A program made the translations under genes and the position numbers. Positions 49,163 to 58,781 of a stretch of DNA of 64,000 nucleotides are shown here, piece by piece (within the stretch, counting starts at the first letter, position 1; every line of letters begins with the position of its first letter). The DNA lies in contig NC_015730.1 in assembly GCF_000154785.2 (NCBI RefSeq), positions 3,162,001 through 3,226,000 on the forward strand, given 5' to 3'. The stretch comes from Roseobacter litoralis Och 149 (GTDB lineage Bacteria > Pseudomonadota > Alphaproteobacteria > Rhodobacterales > Rhodobacteraceae). The notes beneath the pieces are model-generated. The model was not told the origin of the DNA, ran no database searches, and saw nothing but the letters and a program-made list of their open reading frames with translations.

Positions 49163-49884
49163 ACGCATTGTGCACCAAACAATGCGGTGATCGCGGCCAG
49201 CGCCAGCGCGGGCGTCTCTGGCCATGTTCCAACAGGGTCCAGAACCGGCCCGGCAAACTGCGCAGCCTCAAGTTCTTCGGGCAGATCACCTGTGACATGA
49301 CCCGCACGCACGGCAAAAAATGGCACCACAATGGCGTGACCCCGAACCGCAGACACCACATCGCGGATCGCGGGGGGCTCGTCCACGTAACAGGGACGAA
49401 CCGCCTTGAACGCCCCCTGCGCCGCCAGCGCCTTTGCTGCGGCTTCGGTCGCCTCGCGCGGCTTGCTGCTGGAGGGTGAGCCGTGCGCGGCAAGAATGAC
49501 AGTGGTTTGCGCCATCTGCCACTCCAGCGTCGCAATACGCAGGCGTATGCGATCACACATCAGCCGCGCCACCCCCGGCATCAGCCCCATGGGCGCCGTC
49601 GCCTCCCAATCGGAAAGACCCGCCGCTTTCAGGCGTTTGGGCAGATGGGTTTTGACAAACCAACCATCGGACATGAACCAAGGGCAGACGATCGGCCGAT
49701 CAAGGCCCCGCACAGCCTGATCCAGCGCACCCTCTGACGCAAGGGTCGCCCCGCGTACCATGGTGTCGGGCATCAGCTGGTTCAGCCGCGCCGCCAACGC
49801 CTGCACAGCCTCTTCCTGTGGTGCGGGTTCAGAGGGCGAACCATGTGTGACCACAAGGATGGGCCGATCAATGACTGGTGCCAT
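49159..49884 (-). CDS. CbiX/SirB-like two-domain chelatase of the nir cluster
   Basis: The 241-residue protein is a tandem of two class II chelatase-like halves. Each half carries two histidines at the expected sites: His14 (VVTHGSPSEP) and His80 (SDGWFVKTHLP), then His134 (LAAHGSPSS) and His196 (AVRAGHVTGDLP). In CbiX and SirB such histidines bind and insert metal (Co or Fe) into sirohydrochlorin. ATG 49884 overlaps the nirN stop by 17 nt. In this operon, iron insertion to form siroheme, the substrate of NirDLGH, is the natural role; this is inference, as some CbiX-like proteins have other functions. Confidence 0.75.
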   Translation of the reverse strand: MAPVIDRPILVVTHGSPSEPAPQEEAVQALAARLNQLMPDTMVRGATLASEGALDQAVRGLDRPIVCPWFMSDGWFVKTHLPKRLKAAGLSDWEATAPMGLMPGVARLMCDRIRLRIATLEWQMAQTTVILAAHGSPSSSKPREATEAAAKALAAQGAFKAVRPCYVDEPPAIRDVVSAVRGHAIVVPFFAVRAGHVTGDLPEELEAAQFAGPVLDPVGTWPETPALALAAITALFGAQCV

Positions 49885-51415
49885 CAGAAAAGGTGATCTT
49901 ATTGAAAACATTGTATTTCCCTGATGGTTTGCTCATTGGTAGCCGTTTGACTTCTTCAAGCGTCTGCGCGTCGTAGATCAAGATCGCCCCGTCGTCTTCC
50001 CACAGGCTGACAAGCGCGTGGCGACCTTCACGATCAAACTCCACATGCGCCAGCGTCTTGCCGGGCACGGGGCGCAGGGTCTTGACGATCTCCAGCGTCT
50101 GCTTGTCGATCACATGCATCACGTCACGGTTGGGGCCGAAAAACACGTCGGCCCAGACGTAGGGCGAATTTTCATGGCTGCGCATAAAAAACCCCGGCCC
50201 GTCGGTGTCGATCTGCGTCAAGACTTCCCAGTTCTGGATGTCGATCACCGACAGTTTTGCCTCGCGCAGGTGCGGTGTCGCCATGACGCGCCGCCCCTGA
50301 TATTCCCACGAGATGCCCGACCCCAGATGCGGCAGACCCGAGAGCGGCAATTCATGCGTCTCGCGGCCCACGTTGAGGTTCACCACAGCGCCCCGGTCGC
50401 TTTCCCGCGCCGCCCCGATCAGAAACCGGTAATCCGGCGTGAAAAAGAAATCATCCAGCGGTTCGGTCACTTCGATGCGGCGGCGCGCAAAAAGCCCCTC
50501 GGACGAAGCGATCGCCTCGACCATGCCCTTTTCGCGGCTGTGCACGAAACCTTCGTACACGGGGTCCGCATTGGGATCGGTCGCAACCTCCCAGATCTCG
50601 GGGATGTCTTTCAGGGCGAGGATGAAACTGTCGCGCTGCGGGGCCTGATAAACGGCAGAGACCCGCGAGGATTCACCGTCTTTGCCCACCACATCAAAGA
50701 TGCGCTCTACCGACATATCCGCCGTCGACAGAATGGTCAGGCTATGGGGCAGGTAATTGGCCACGGCGAGGTATTTGCCATCCTTGGACATGGCGATGTT
50801 GCGGCTGTTGACGCCCGCGCGCAGACGCGCGACCTCCTGCATGGACCAAAGGTCGATCTTTTGCACCCAGCCGTCGCGCGACATCACAAAGGTGAACCGC
50901 CCGTCGGGGGTGAATTTCGGCCCGCCATGCACGGCCAGCGGTGTGGGTAGCCGGGCGAGCACGTCAAATGTGTCGCCATCCAGCACGCTGATGTGATGAT
51001 CACCGGTTTCCACCACCACGAAGATATTGAGCGGATCGGCATCATGTTGCGGCGCGTCGGGTGCGACGTAATCAGGGTTTACCTCAAGCGTTCCGGAAAT
51101 GCGGTCCGCGTCCCAGACGGGCATTTCTGGCAGGGGTGTGTGCAGATAGGCGGCAAGCTCGGTAATGTCCGCCGCACTGATCTGTGCGTCAAAGCCCGGC
51201 ATCTGCGTGCTGATGCGCCCCTTTGCGATCACCGCCTCCAGCATTTCGCCTTTTAGACGGCGCAGGCTTTCGGGGATCAGTGCGGGGCCAAGGCTGCCCA
51301 GACGGTCATCGCCGTGGCAGACCGCGCAATGGGTGGCATAGAGAACGGCCGGTTCGCCCTGAGCGCTCAGCGGTGTGAGCGCCAGCAGACTAAGTGAAAT
51401 TATGCGCCGGATCAT
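49868..51415 (-). CDS. nirN: Cytochrome NirN, dihydro-heme d1 dehydrogenase
   Basis: The 515-residue periplasmic protein has a signal peptide ([20 protein letters not shown]), an N-terminal cytochrome c domain (heme motif CAVCH, Cys30-Cys33-His34) and an eight-bladed d1-type propeller like that of NirS. NirN performs the last step of heme d1 synthesis, introducing the acrylate double bond, and helps pass d1 to NirS. ATG 51415 has GGGAGG 5 nt before it and overlaps nirJ by 26 nt. NirS-type proteins share the fold, but the gene position after nirJ and the early CxxCH fit NirN. Confidence 0.88.
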   Translation of the reverse strand: MIRRIISLSLLALTPLSAQGEPAVLYATHCAVCHGDDRLGSLGPALIPESLRRLKGEMLEAVIAKGRISTQMPGFDAQISAADITELAAYLHTPLPEMPVWDADRISGTLEVNPDYVAPDAPQHDADPLNIFVVVETGDHHISVLDGDTFDVLARLPTPLAVHGGPKFTPDGRFTFVMSRDGWVQKIDLWSMQEVARLRAGVNSRNIAMSKDGKYLAVANYLPHSLTILSTADMSVERIFDVVGKDGESSRVSAVYQAPQRDSFILALKDIPEIWEVATDPNADPVYEGFVHSREKGMVEAIASSEGLFARRRIEVTEPLDDFFFTPDYRFLIGAARESDRGAVVNLNVGRETHELPLSGLPHLGSGISWEYQGRRVMATPHLREAKLSVIDIQNWEVLTQIDTDGPGFFMRSHENSPYVWADVFFGPNRDVMHVIDKQTLEIVKTLRPVPGKTLAHVEFDREGRHALVSLWEDDGAILIYDAQTLEEVKRLPMSKPSGKYNVFNKITFSDGTSH

Positions 51416-52604
51416 GTCGCCTCCCGGTGAATTTGCGAAGTTCAATGCGTGGGGCCTCGGCCCCGTTCAACCCGATCTCGGCGTCTGACAGATAGCAGGC
51501 GGGGTCTTCCTCCCACGGGTCACCCGTCAGTTGCAGCGCGCGGATGCGGGTGTTGCCGCCACAAACCGATTGATGCGCGCAGGCCCCGCAACGCCCCTTG
51601 AGCGGACGGGGGCGCGTACGCAGCAAGGCCAGCATCTCGTCAGAACCAGTCCAGAGGTTCGAGAACGTGTCGGATTTCACATTGCCCACGGTATAATCGG
51701 ACCAATAGGTATCAGGATGCACCTTGCCCGTGGGGTCGATATTGGCCACGCCGACGCCAGAGGAATTCCCGCCCCAGGCTTGCAAATGCGAGGTCAGATG
51801 GTCGATCTGTTCGGGGGCAAAGCGGTCGCTGGCCCAGTTCAGGAACCGCACGGCGTCGGCGTCATTGTTGCCGGTGACAATCTCGAAATGACGGCCCTGT
51901 TGCAGCGCGCTCCACGCGCGATCAAGCAGCAGATCAACGCAGGACCGTGCGCGCGCATGCCCTGCATCTTCGCCCCGGTTCTTGTTGCCGCGCCCGGCAT
52001 AGACCAGATGGGACATATAGAATTTATCAATGCCTTCCGCCTCGCAGAGATCAAGGATCGCGGGCAGCTGTTCAGCGTTATCCTCGGTGGGGGTAAAGCG
52101 CAGGCCGACCTTGATGCCCTTTTCCTTACACAGCCGCGCGCCGGCGAGCGCCTCATCAAAAGCGCCTTCCTGACCGCGGAACCAGTCGTTTGTAGCCCCC
52201 ACGCCATCGATGCTGATGCCCACATAGTTAAACCCGATGTCGGCGATCTTTTCCACCGCCTCGGCGTCGATGCGCGTGCCATTGGTCGACAAAGCCAGAT
52301 AGCGGACCTTTTTGCGGGCGTACTGAGCAAGCTCGTAGATATCCCCGCGCGACAGAGGCTCACCGCCCGACAGGATCAACGCAGGGATCTTGAATTCCGC
52401 CAAGTCGTCAATCACACCCAGCGCCTGTTTCGTGGATAATTCACCGGGGAAGATATTGTCCGAAGAGGTCGTATAGCAGTGACGACATTTCAGATTGCAG
52501 CGCCGCGTCAGGTTCCAGATCACCACAGGCCGCACCGGACCACGCCGGGCGCGGGGTGGCGTGGGGGTGATCAGCTGTTCCATATATTGGGTCAGTCGAA
52601 ACAT
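51390..52604 (-). CDS. nirJ: Heme d1 biosynthesis radical SAM protein NirJ
   Basis: The 404-residue cytoplasmic enzyme has the radical SAM cluster motif in [13 protein letters not shown] (Cys36, Cys40, Cys43), the SAM-binding [12 protein letters not shown], and a C-terminal cysteine-rich SPASM-like region ([13 protein letters not shown] plus a later Cys). NirJ removes propionate side chains from didecarboxysiroheme on the way to heme d1. The start shares one base with the nirH stop (TGATG). Confidence 0.93.
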   Translation of the reverse strand: MFRLTQYMEQLITPTPPRARRGPVRPVVIWNLTRRCNLKCRHCYTTSSDNIFPGELSTKQALGVIDDLAEFKIPALILSGGEPLSRGDIYELAQYARKKVRYLALSTNGTRIDAEAVEKIADIGFNYVGISIDGVGATNDWFRGQEGAFDEALAGARLCKEKGIKVGLRFTPTEDNAEQLPAILDLCEAEGIDKFYMSHLVYAGRGNKNRGEDAGHARARSCVDLLLDRAWSALQQGRHFEIVTGNNDADAVRFLNWASDRFAPEQIDHLTSHLQAWGGNSSGVGVANIDPTGKVHPDTYWSDYTVGNVKSDTFSNLWTGSDEMLALLRTRPRPLKGRCGACAHQSVCGGNTRIRALQLTGDPWEEDPACYLSDAEIGLNGAEAPRIELRKFTGRRHDPAHNFT

Positions 52605-53095
52605 CAGGTGGCTCCTTTACTGGCCAGTCGCAGACCGGTTTTCTTGAGGATTTGCGTCGAATAGAGCACGTCATGCGCGCGCACCGCAGGGCCCAGCAGC
52701 TGCAGGATATGCTGACGTTTTTCCTCGACCTCGTCGCGGGTGGATCCGTGCAGCATGGCAAAAAGGTTGTAAGGCCAGACGGGTCTTTTGCGCGGACGCA
52801 GATAGCAATGGGTCACGTCCTCCATCGCGCCGACCAGTGCGCCCAACTCTTCGGCCTCGGCATCGTCGATGTCCCAGACGGTCATGCCGTTGGCGGCCAT
52901 ACCGAGTTTATAATGATTGGGCGCGATGCCCACACGGCGGATGACACCCTGCCCCAACAGCGCCTCAAGGCGGTTCATCACATCCACCTGCGCCATGTCC
53001 AGCTGATCGGCGATCTGCGCGTAGGGTTCCGGCACCAGCGGCAGACCTGCCTGACAGGCTTTGATCAGGGCGCGGTCTTGGGTTGCGATACTCAT
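52604..53095 (-). CDS. nirH: Siroheme decarboxylase subunit NirH
   Basis: The 163-residue protein has an AsnC/Lrp-like fold: N-terminal winged helix (about residues 1-55) and a C-terminal alpha-beta domain with [20 protein letters not shown], a segment repeated in the NirL half of NirDL. With NirDL and NirG it decarboxylates siroheme to 12,18-didecarboxysiroheme. Its start overlaps the nirG stop (ATGA). Despite the regulator-like fold it is an enzyme in this context. Confidence 0.9.
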   Translation of the reverse strand: MSIATQDRALIKACQAGLPLVPEPYAQIADQLDMAQVDVMNRLEALLGQGVIRRVGIAPNHYKLGMAANGMTVWDIDDAEAEELGALVGAMEDVTHCYLRPRKRPVWPYNLFAMLHGSTRDEVEEKRQHILQLLGPAVRAHDVLYSTQILKKTGLRLASKGAT

Positions 53096-53541
53096 GCCGC
53101 CACCCGGAAGCCCACAAAGAACTCCTTGAGTTTAGGAAACTGAAACACCGGCAGGCCGGTCGACGCCTCAATGCGCTCGGCGGTCTCGGTGATCCCCTCG
53201 GGGGTCTCAGTGGCCAGCACAAACCACATGTTCAGCCGGTGATCGCGCGCATAATTATGCGCCACTTCATCGAAACTGTTGACGGTTTGGGTCATCGCCT
53301 CGAACTGCGCGGGCGGGATTTCCATGGCACAAAGGCAAAAGGCACCGCCCATGGCTGCTGCGTCCAGAAACGGGCCGAAACGCGTGATGATGCCTGCGTC
53401 CTTCATGCGGGCCAGCCGTGCGATCAGATCGTCCTCGGCCAGTCCAAGACGCTCAGCGGCCAGCGCAAAGGGGCGTGGCGCAATCGGAAACCCGGTTTGC
53501 AGCGCGTTGATGATCTGCCGGTCGGTGTCGTCAATCTGCAT
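53092..53541 (-). CDS. nirG: Siroheme decarboxylase subunit NirG
   Basis: The 149-residue AsnC-like protein begins MQIDDTDRQIINALQTGFPI and carries NYARDHRLNMWFVLATETPE, the NirD/NirG-type version of the substrate-site motif. ATG 53541 has GGAG 7 nt upstream; a start 11 codons earlier would lie inside NirDL. It acts with NirDL and NirH in siroheme decarboxylation. Assignment to NirG rather than NirD rests on order and on the neighbouring NirDL fusion. Confidence 0.87.
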   Translation of the reverse strand: MQIDDTDRQIINALQTGFPIAPRPFALAAERLGLAEDDLIARLARMKDAGIITRFGPFLDAAAMGGAFCLCAMEIPPAQFEAMTQTVNSFDEVAHNYARDHRLNMWFVLATETPEGITETAERIEASTGLPVFQFPKLKEFFVGFRVAA

Positions 53542-54535
53542 CTGTTTCTCCTGTGGTCTTGTCGGATGGCGCAACGATCAGCGCGCCCTGCTGGCGAAAA
53601 CAGCGGGTGCTGAACAGAATGCGGTATTCATAGGGCACCAGACGCGCGGCCACCCGGGCCTGGCTCAGAACATCCAGCGTTTCGGACCGGCTGCGCCCAT
53701 GGATCATGCAGTAAAGCGTATAGGGCCAGACCCCCGGCACGGCGCGCCGCTCGTAACACAGCGTCACCCCCTGCACGGCGGTCAGCGCACGCCCGCAGGC
53801 CTCTATCTCGTCCGGCGGCACCTTGAAGACGCACATCGCATTGGCCCGCCATCCAAGGGCCCGGTGGCGCACGATCAGACCAATACGCGACAAGATCCCC
53901 GATTGCGCCAGCACGCGGACCCGCTCCAGCACCTCAGCCTCGGTCTGACCCAGCCGCGCGGCGAGGTCGGCAAACGGGCAGGCGGTGGGCATCATCCCTT
54001 CGGACAGGGCCTGCATGATCGCGCGGTCGCTTGCTTCGATCTTGATGTCCGTGTCGACCGCGCGCGGTTGCGGCAGCGCGTTCGAGCCATCCAGCGCAAA
54101 TCCGAGATCCACGTTGAAAGGCCGCTCAAGCCGCAGATCGAGCACCCGCAGGCCCGTCTGTTCGGTGATGCGCCGCAGGATATCATCGACAAAAGCGCGC
54201 GTGGGCCCGGTCGCGACAAACCAGATGTTCCATTTGTTTTCACGCTCATAGGAATGGTTGACCCCTTCCTGCGCATTGATCACGGCGGCGATTTCTTCGA
54301 TCTGATCGTCGGGGGCTGCAACTGCGGCAAGCGTGCTCGCCGCCAAGGTATTAGGTCGGCAGGTGGCGCCGATACGGCTGATCGCGCCGGTTTCCAGCAG
54401 CTTTTTCAAGCGTTCGATGATGCGTGCCTCAGTGGTATCAAGGTGGCGCGCGATCTCCTGAAAGGGGCGCGACACAAGTGGCAAGGCACGTTGCCAGTCG
54501 TTCATCAGCCTCCAGTCGAGCGCATCCAGCGTCAT
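53531..54535 (-). CDS. nirDL: Fused siroheme decarboxylase subunit NirD-NirL
   Basis: The 334-residue protein is two AsnC-like units in tandem. The first (about residues 1-160, with NHSYERENKWNIWFVATGPT) resembles NirD/NirG; the second (about 175-320, with CYERRAVPGVWPYTLYCMIHG) resembles NirL/NirH. Such fusion is known in several denitrifiers, including Paracoccus. ATG 54535 has GAGAGGAC upstream and follows nirF by 10 bp; the longer frame to 54661 lies inside nirF and is a shadow. Confidence 0.9.
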   Translation of the reverse strand: MTLDALDWRLMNDWQRALPLVSRPFQEIARHLDTTEARIIERLKKLLETGAISRIGATCRPNTLAASTLAAVAAPDDQIEEIAAVINAQEGVNHSYERENKWNIWFVATGPTRAFVDDILRRITEQTGLRVLDLRLERPFNVDLGFALDGSNALPQPRAVDTDIKIEASDRAIMQALSEGMMPTACPFADLAARLGQTEAEVLERVRVLAQSGILSRIGLIVRHRALGWRANAMCVFKVPPDEIEACGRALTAVQGVTLCYERRAVPGVWPYTLYCMIHGRSRSETLDVLSQARVAARLVPYEYRILFSTRCFRQQGALIVAPSDKTTGETDAD

Positions 54536-54545
54536 GTGTGTCCTC

Positions 54546-55697
54546 TCAAAGCCCAATGCGATGGGCCCTTGCAGTGAAAAAGATGCCCGATGGTGTTTCT
54601 GCCGGGACCTCGCCAATTTTTTCAAAGGTTTGCGTGTCGTAGATGTCGATACGGTTGGCATCGCGCACCGACACCCAGACCTGATGCCCGCGTGCGGTGA
54701 ATTCCATGTGTAATACGGCGGGGCCGGGTTTGAGGGTGTGCAGAACTTCGCCCGATGCGGCCTCGATCACCTGAACCGTGTCATTGTGAGGGTGGGCGTA
54801 ATTAACCCAGACGTGCCGCCCGTCGGGGCGGGCCACGGCAAAAACAGGCTGGCCATGGGTTTTCGTGCGCCCCAGTTCTGTCAGTTTCTGTGCATCCAGC
54901 CAAAGCAGCTCGTGGCGTCCGACCGCAGGCAGGGCAAAACGGTCCCCCGCCAGCGCCCAGCCCTCAAGGTGGGGCATTTTATAGACCGGCAACGGTTCTT
55001 CGCCACGGCCATAACCGGGCAGAATACGCTGTGCCACCGGCGCATCGGACCACAGGTCAAGCGTGCTCATCCCGTCCTCGCCAAACAGCCCCACAATGTA
55101 GCGACGCCCGTCGCCGGTGATCAGCGCATCATAGGGATTTGCGCCCATGCCGGAGACTTTAGTAACATCAGGCGTGGCATCCGACATGTCGACAATCCAC
55201 GTTTCGCCCGTGTCCCACATGGAAAAGACGAACCGTCCGCCGGGGGCGTCCACAAGGCCAATGGTTTTCGACTGCGTTGGGAAATCCGCCACCAGATCGA
55301 GTGTTTGCGCATCAAACACCCGCACACCGCCCGGTTCGTAGTTGGAGACCGCCACGAGACGCCCATCGTCGGAAATGGCACCGCCGATGGAATTGCCCGC
55401 CTGCATGACCCGGCCTGCGATGGATTGTGTGACCAGATCAAGCTTGGTCAGCCCGCCGTCACGGCCAAAGATATAGGCGAAGCGCGCATCCGGTGAGAAT
55501 ACCGCACTGGCATGGGACAGATCGCCAAACCCTTCGACCCGGGCGAGCACATCCATATCGGATTGATCCACGATCAGCACAGAACCGGTTGTGCGTTCAA
55601 TCACGACGCCCAGATCGCCCGTGGCGTGGACCTCCACCTCGGCTTTGGCGGGCAGGGCAAGGGACAACAAGAGGGACAGGAAACTCATCAGGCGCAT
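54546..55697 (-). CDS. nirF: Heme d1 biosynthesis protein NirF
   Basis: The 383-residue protein has an N-terminal signal sequence (MRLMSFLSLLLSLALPAKAEV) and a d1-type beta-propeller with strong likeness to the C-terminal domain of NirS, but no heme c motif. NirF is needed for a late step of heme d1 formation, probably at the periplasmic face. ATG 55697 shares one base with the nirC stop (TGATG); earlier starts would run into nirC. Blades such as GTGDLGVVIERTTGSVLIVD-type strands and HGQPVFAVARPDGRHVWVN support the fold. Confidence 0.92.
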   Translation of the reverse strand: MRLMSFLSLLLSLALPAKAEVEVHATGDLGVVIERTTGSVLIVDQSDMDVLARVEGFGDLSHASAVFSPDARFAYIFGRDGGLTKLDLVTQSIAGRVMQAGNSIGGAISDDGRLVAVSNYEPGGVRVFDAQTLDLVADFPTQSKTIGLVDAPGGRFVFSMWDTGETWIVDMSDATPDVTKVSGMGANPYDALITGDGRRYIVGLFGEDGMSTLDLWSDAPVAQRILPGYGRGEEPLPVYKMPHLEGWALAGDRFALPAVGRHELLWLDAQKLTELGRTKTHGQPVFAVARPDGRHVWVNYAHPHNDTVQVIEAASGEVLHTLKPGPAVLHMEFTARGHQVWVSVRDANRIDIYDTQTFEKIGEVPAETPSGIFFTARAHRIGL

Positions 55698-56014
55698 CAC
55701 GGGCTGACCTCCAGCAGGTATTCGGCAATCCATTGTGCCTCGATTTCGGTTAAGAGCGGACGCCACGGCGGCATGGCCGTCCCCGGAATACCATCCAGAA
55801 TGATCGACGTCAGACCATCGACCGTGTGCCCCTCAAGGGCCTCAGGTGTAATCGCACTACCGAGACCCCCGGTCACCTTGAGACCATGGCATGACCCGCA
55901 ATCCTGTTGTACGAAATGCGCAAGGCGGTCTTGTTCGGCTTGCGGAAGCGCTTCGGCACCGACAGAGGGCGCGGCAAGCACAGATATCGCCAGCAATGCG
56001 ACCGCCCTAGCCAT
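55697..56014 (-). CDS. nirC: Cytochrome c55X, NirC
   Basis: The 105-residue periplasmic cytochrome has a signal peptide (MARAVALLAISVLAAPSVGA) and one heme motif CGSCH (Cys39-Cys42-His43). A Met ligand is probably in GIPGTAMPPWRP. NirC can donate electrons to NirS or take part in heme d1 maturation. The start ATG 56014 overlaps nirE by 8 nt. Length fits NirC of Paracoccus and Pseudomonas. Confidence 0.88.
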   Translation of the reverse strand: MARAVALLAISVLAAPSVGAEALPQAEQDRLAHFVQQDCGSCHGLKVTGGLGSAITPEALEGHTVDGLTSIILDGIPGTAMPPWRPLLTEIEAQWIAEYLLEVSP

Positions 56015-56810
56015 GCAACACCCGCTGCAGTTCAGGGGCCTGAAGAAGTGTGTCCGCCGCCGTGCTGTCCTCACTGTCGATCAGGGTGACGACGCGGCCC
56101 ACGATAAACAGAACCGGACCGGGCACGGGAATATTGGCACGTTTGATCTGCAAGGCCCCCAGTTGCGTCACGAGACGGGTTTCATTGGGCCGCGTGCCAT
56201 TGGCGACCACCAGAACCGGATGTTCCGCAGGCAGCCCGCGTTCGATCAGACCAGCCGCGATCTGTTGCATATTGGCGTGGCCCATATAGACGACCAGCGT
56301 TGTATCCGCATCCGCCAGCCCGTCCCAGTCGAGGTCGAGCGGACGATTGGCCTGACAATGGCCGGTGACATACCGCACACCAGTCGCCAACCCGCGATGC
56401 GTCAGCGGCACGCCTGTCGATGCAGACACGCCTTGGGCGGCTGTGATACCGGGAGCGTAACTCACCTTGATGCCGGCGGCGCGCAGAACAGCAGCCTCTT
56501 CGGAACCGCGTCCGAAAATCATCGGATCGCCCCCTTTGAGGCGGGCGACGGTTGATCCTTCTTCGGCCAGTCGCACCAGCAGGGCATTGATTTCGTCCTG
56601 AGGCACCGGATGGTGGTCAGGCTTCTTGCCCACGTCAATCCGACGCACACCCGCAGGCACAAGCGCCATGATATCGCGCGACACCAGCCGGTCATGTACC
56701 ACCACATCTGCCGATTGCATCATCCGCAAAGCACGCACAGTCAGCAGGTCGGGATCGCCCGGCCCTGCACCGACCAAAAAGACCTGACCTTGGTTCATTT
56801 TCTTCAGCAT
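56007..56810 (-). CDS. nirE: Uroporphyrinogen-III C-methyltransferase NirE
   Basis: The 267-residue SAM-dependent methyltransferase makes precorrin-2, the entry point to heme d1. It has the SUMT motifs VFLVGAGPGDPDLLTVRAL (residues 10-28), VVHDRLVS, LKGGDPMIFGRG and GVPLTHRGLA. A paralog of CysG/CobA, assigned to the d1 route by position between nirS and nirC. AGGA lies 7 nt before the start. A hairpin with a T tract precedes it, so its level may be below that of nirS. Confidence 0.92.
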   Translation of the reverse strand: MLKKMNQGQVFLVGAGPGDPDLLTVRALRMMQSADVVVHDRLVSRDIMALVPAGVRRIDVGKKPDHHPVPQDEINALLVRLAEEGSTVARLKGGDPMIFGRGSEEAAVLRAAGIKVSYAPGITAAQGVSASTGVPLTHRGLATGVRYVTGHCQANRPLDLDWDGLADADTTLVVYMGHANMQQIAAGLIERGLPAEHPVLVVANGTRPNETRLVTQLGALQIKRANIPVPGPVLFIVGRVVTLIDSEDSTAADTLLQAPELQRVLHG

Positions 56811-56856
56811 TTCAGATCCTTACCAGTTTAGTTGCACATCAGGACGGCAGTGTCGG

Positions 56857-56891
56857 AAAAGGCGCGGCAGGAGGGAGAGGCCTGCCGCGCC
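56857..56891 (-). terminator. Terminator-like hairpin between nirS and nirE
   Basis: On the minus strand GGCGCGGCAGG pairs perfectly with CCTGCCGCGCC (11 bp, 9-nt loop) and is followed by TTTTCC. It starts 18 nt after the nirS stop and 46 nt before the nirE start. It should partly end transcription after nirS or shield the nirS message, giving more NirS than biosynthesis enzymes. nirE has no separate NNR box in the 99-bp gap. Confidence 0.75.
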
Positions 56892-56909
56892 CGGTTTGCG
56901 CAGACGGTG

Positions 56910-58685
<1,776 letters not shown>

Positions 58686-58717
58686 TCAAGGCTGGCGGAT
58701 ACAGGCGGGGGGCCGCC

Positions 58718-58731
58718 TTGACTTTGATCAA
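58718..58731. promoter_or_regulatory. NNR/DNR/FNR box in the nirS-nirI divergent promoter
   Basis: TTGAC-TTTG-ATCAA. It is centred about 72 nt before the nirS ATG and about 57 nt before the nirI ATG. A -41.5 arrangement fits nirS well (leader of about 30 nt) and would leave about 16 nt for nirI, so one box may serve both genes. Confidence 0.8.
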
Positions 58732-58781
58732 GACGCGGCGCGCCGATCATTGTCAGTCTTGTTTTCAAGGTGGAAAGAGCC

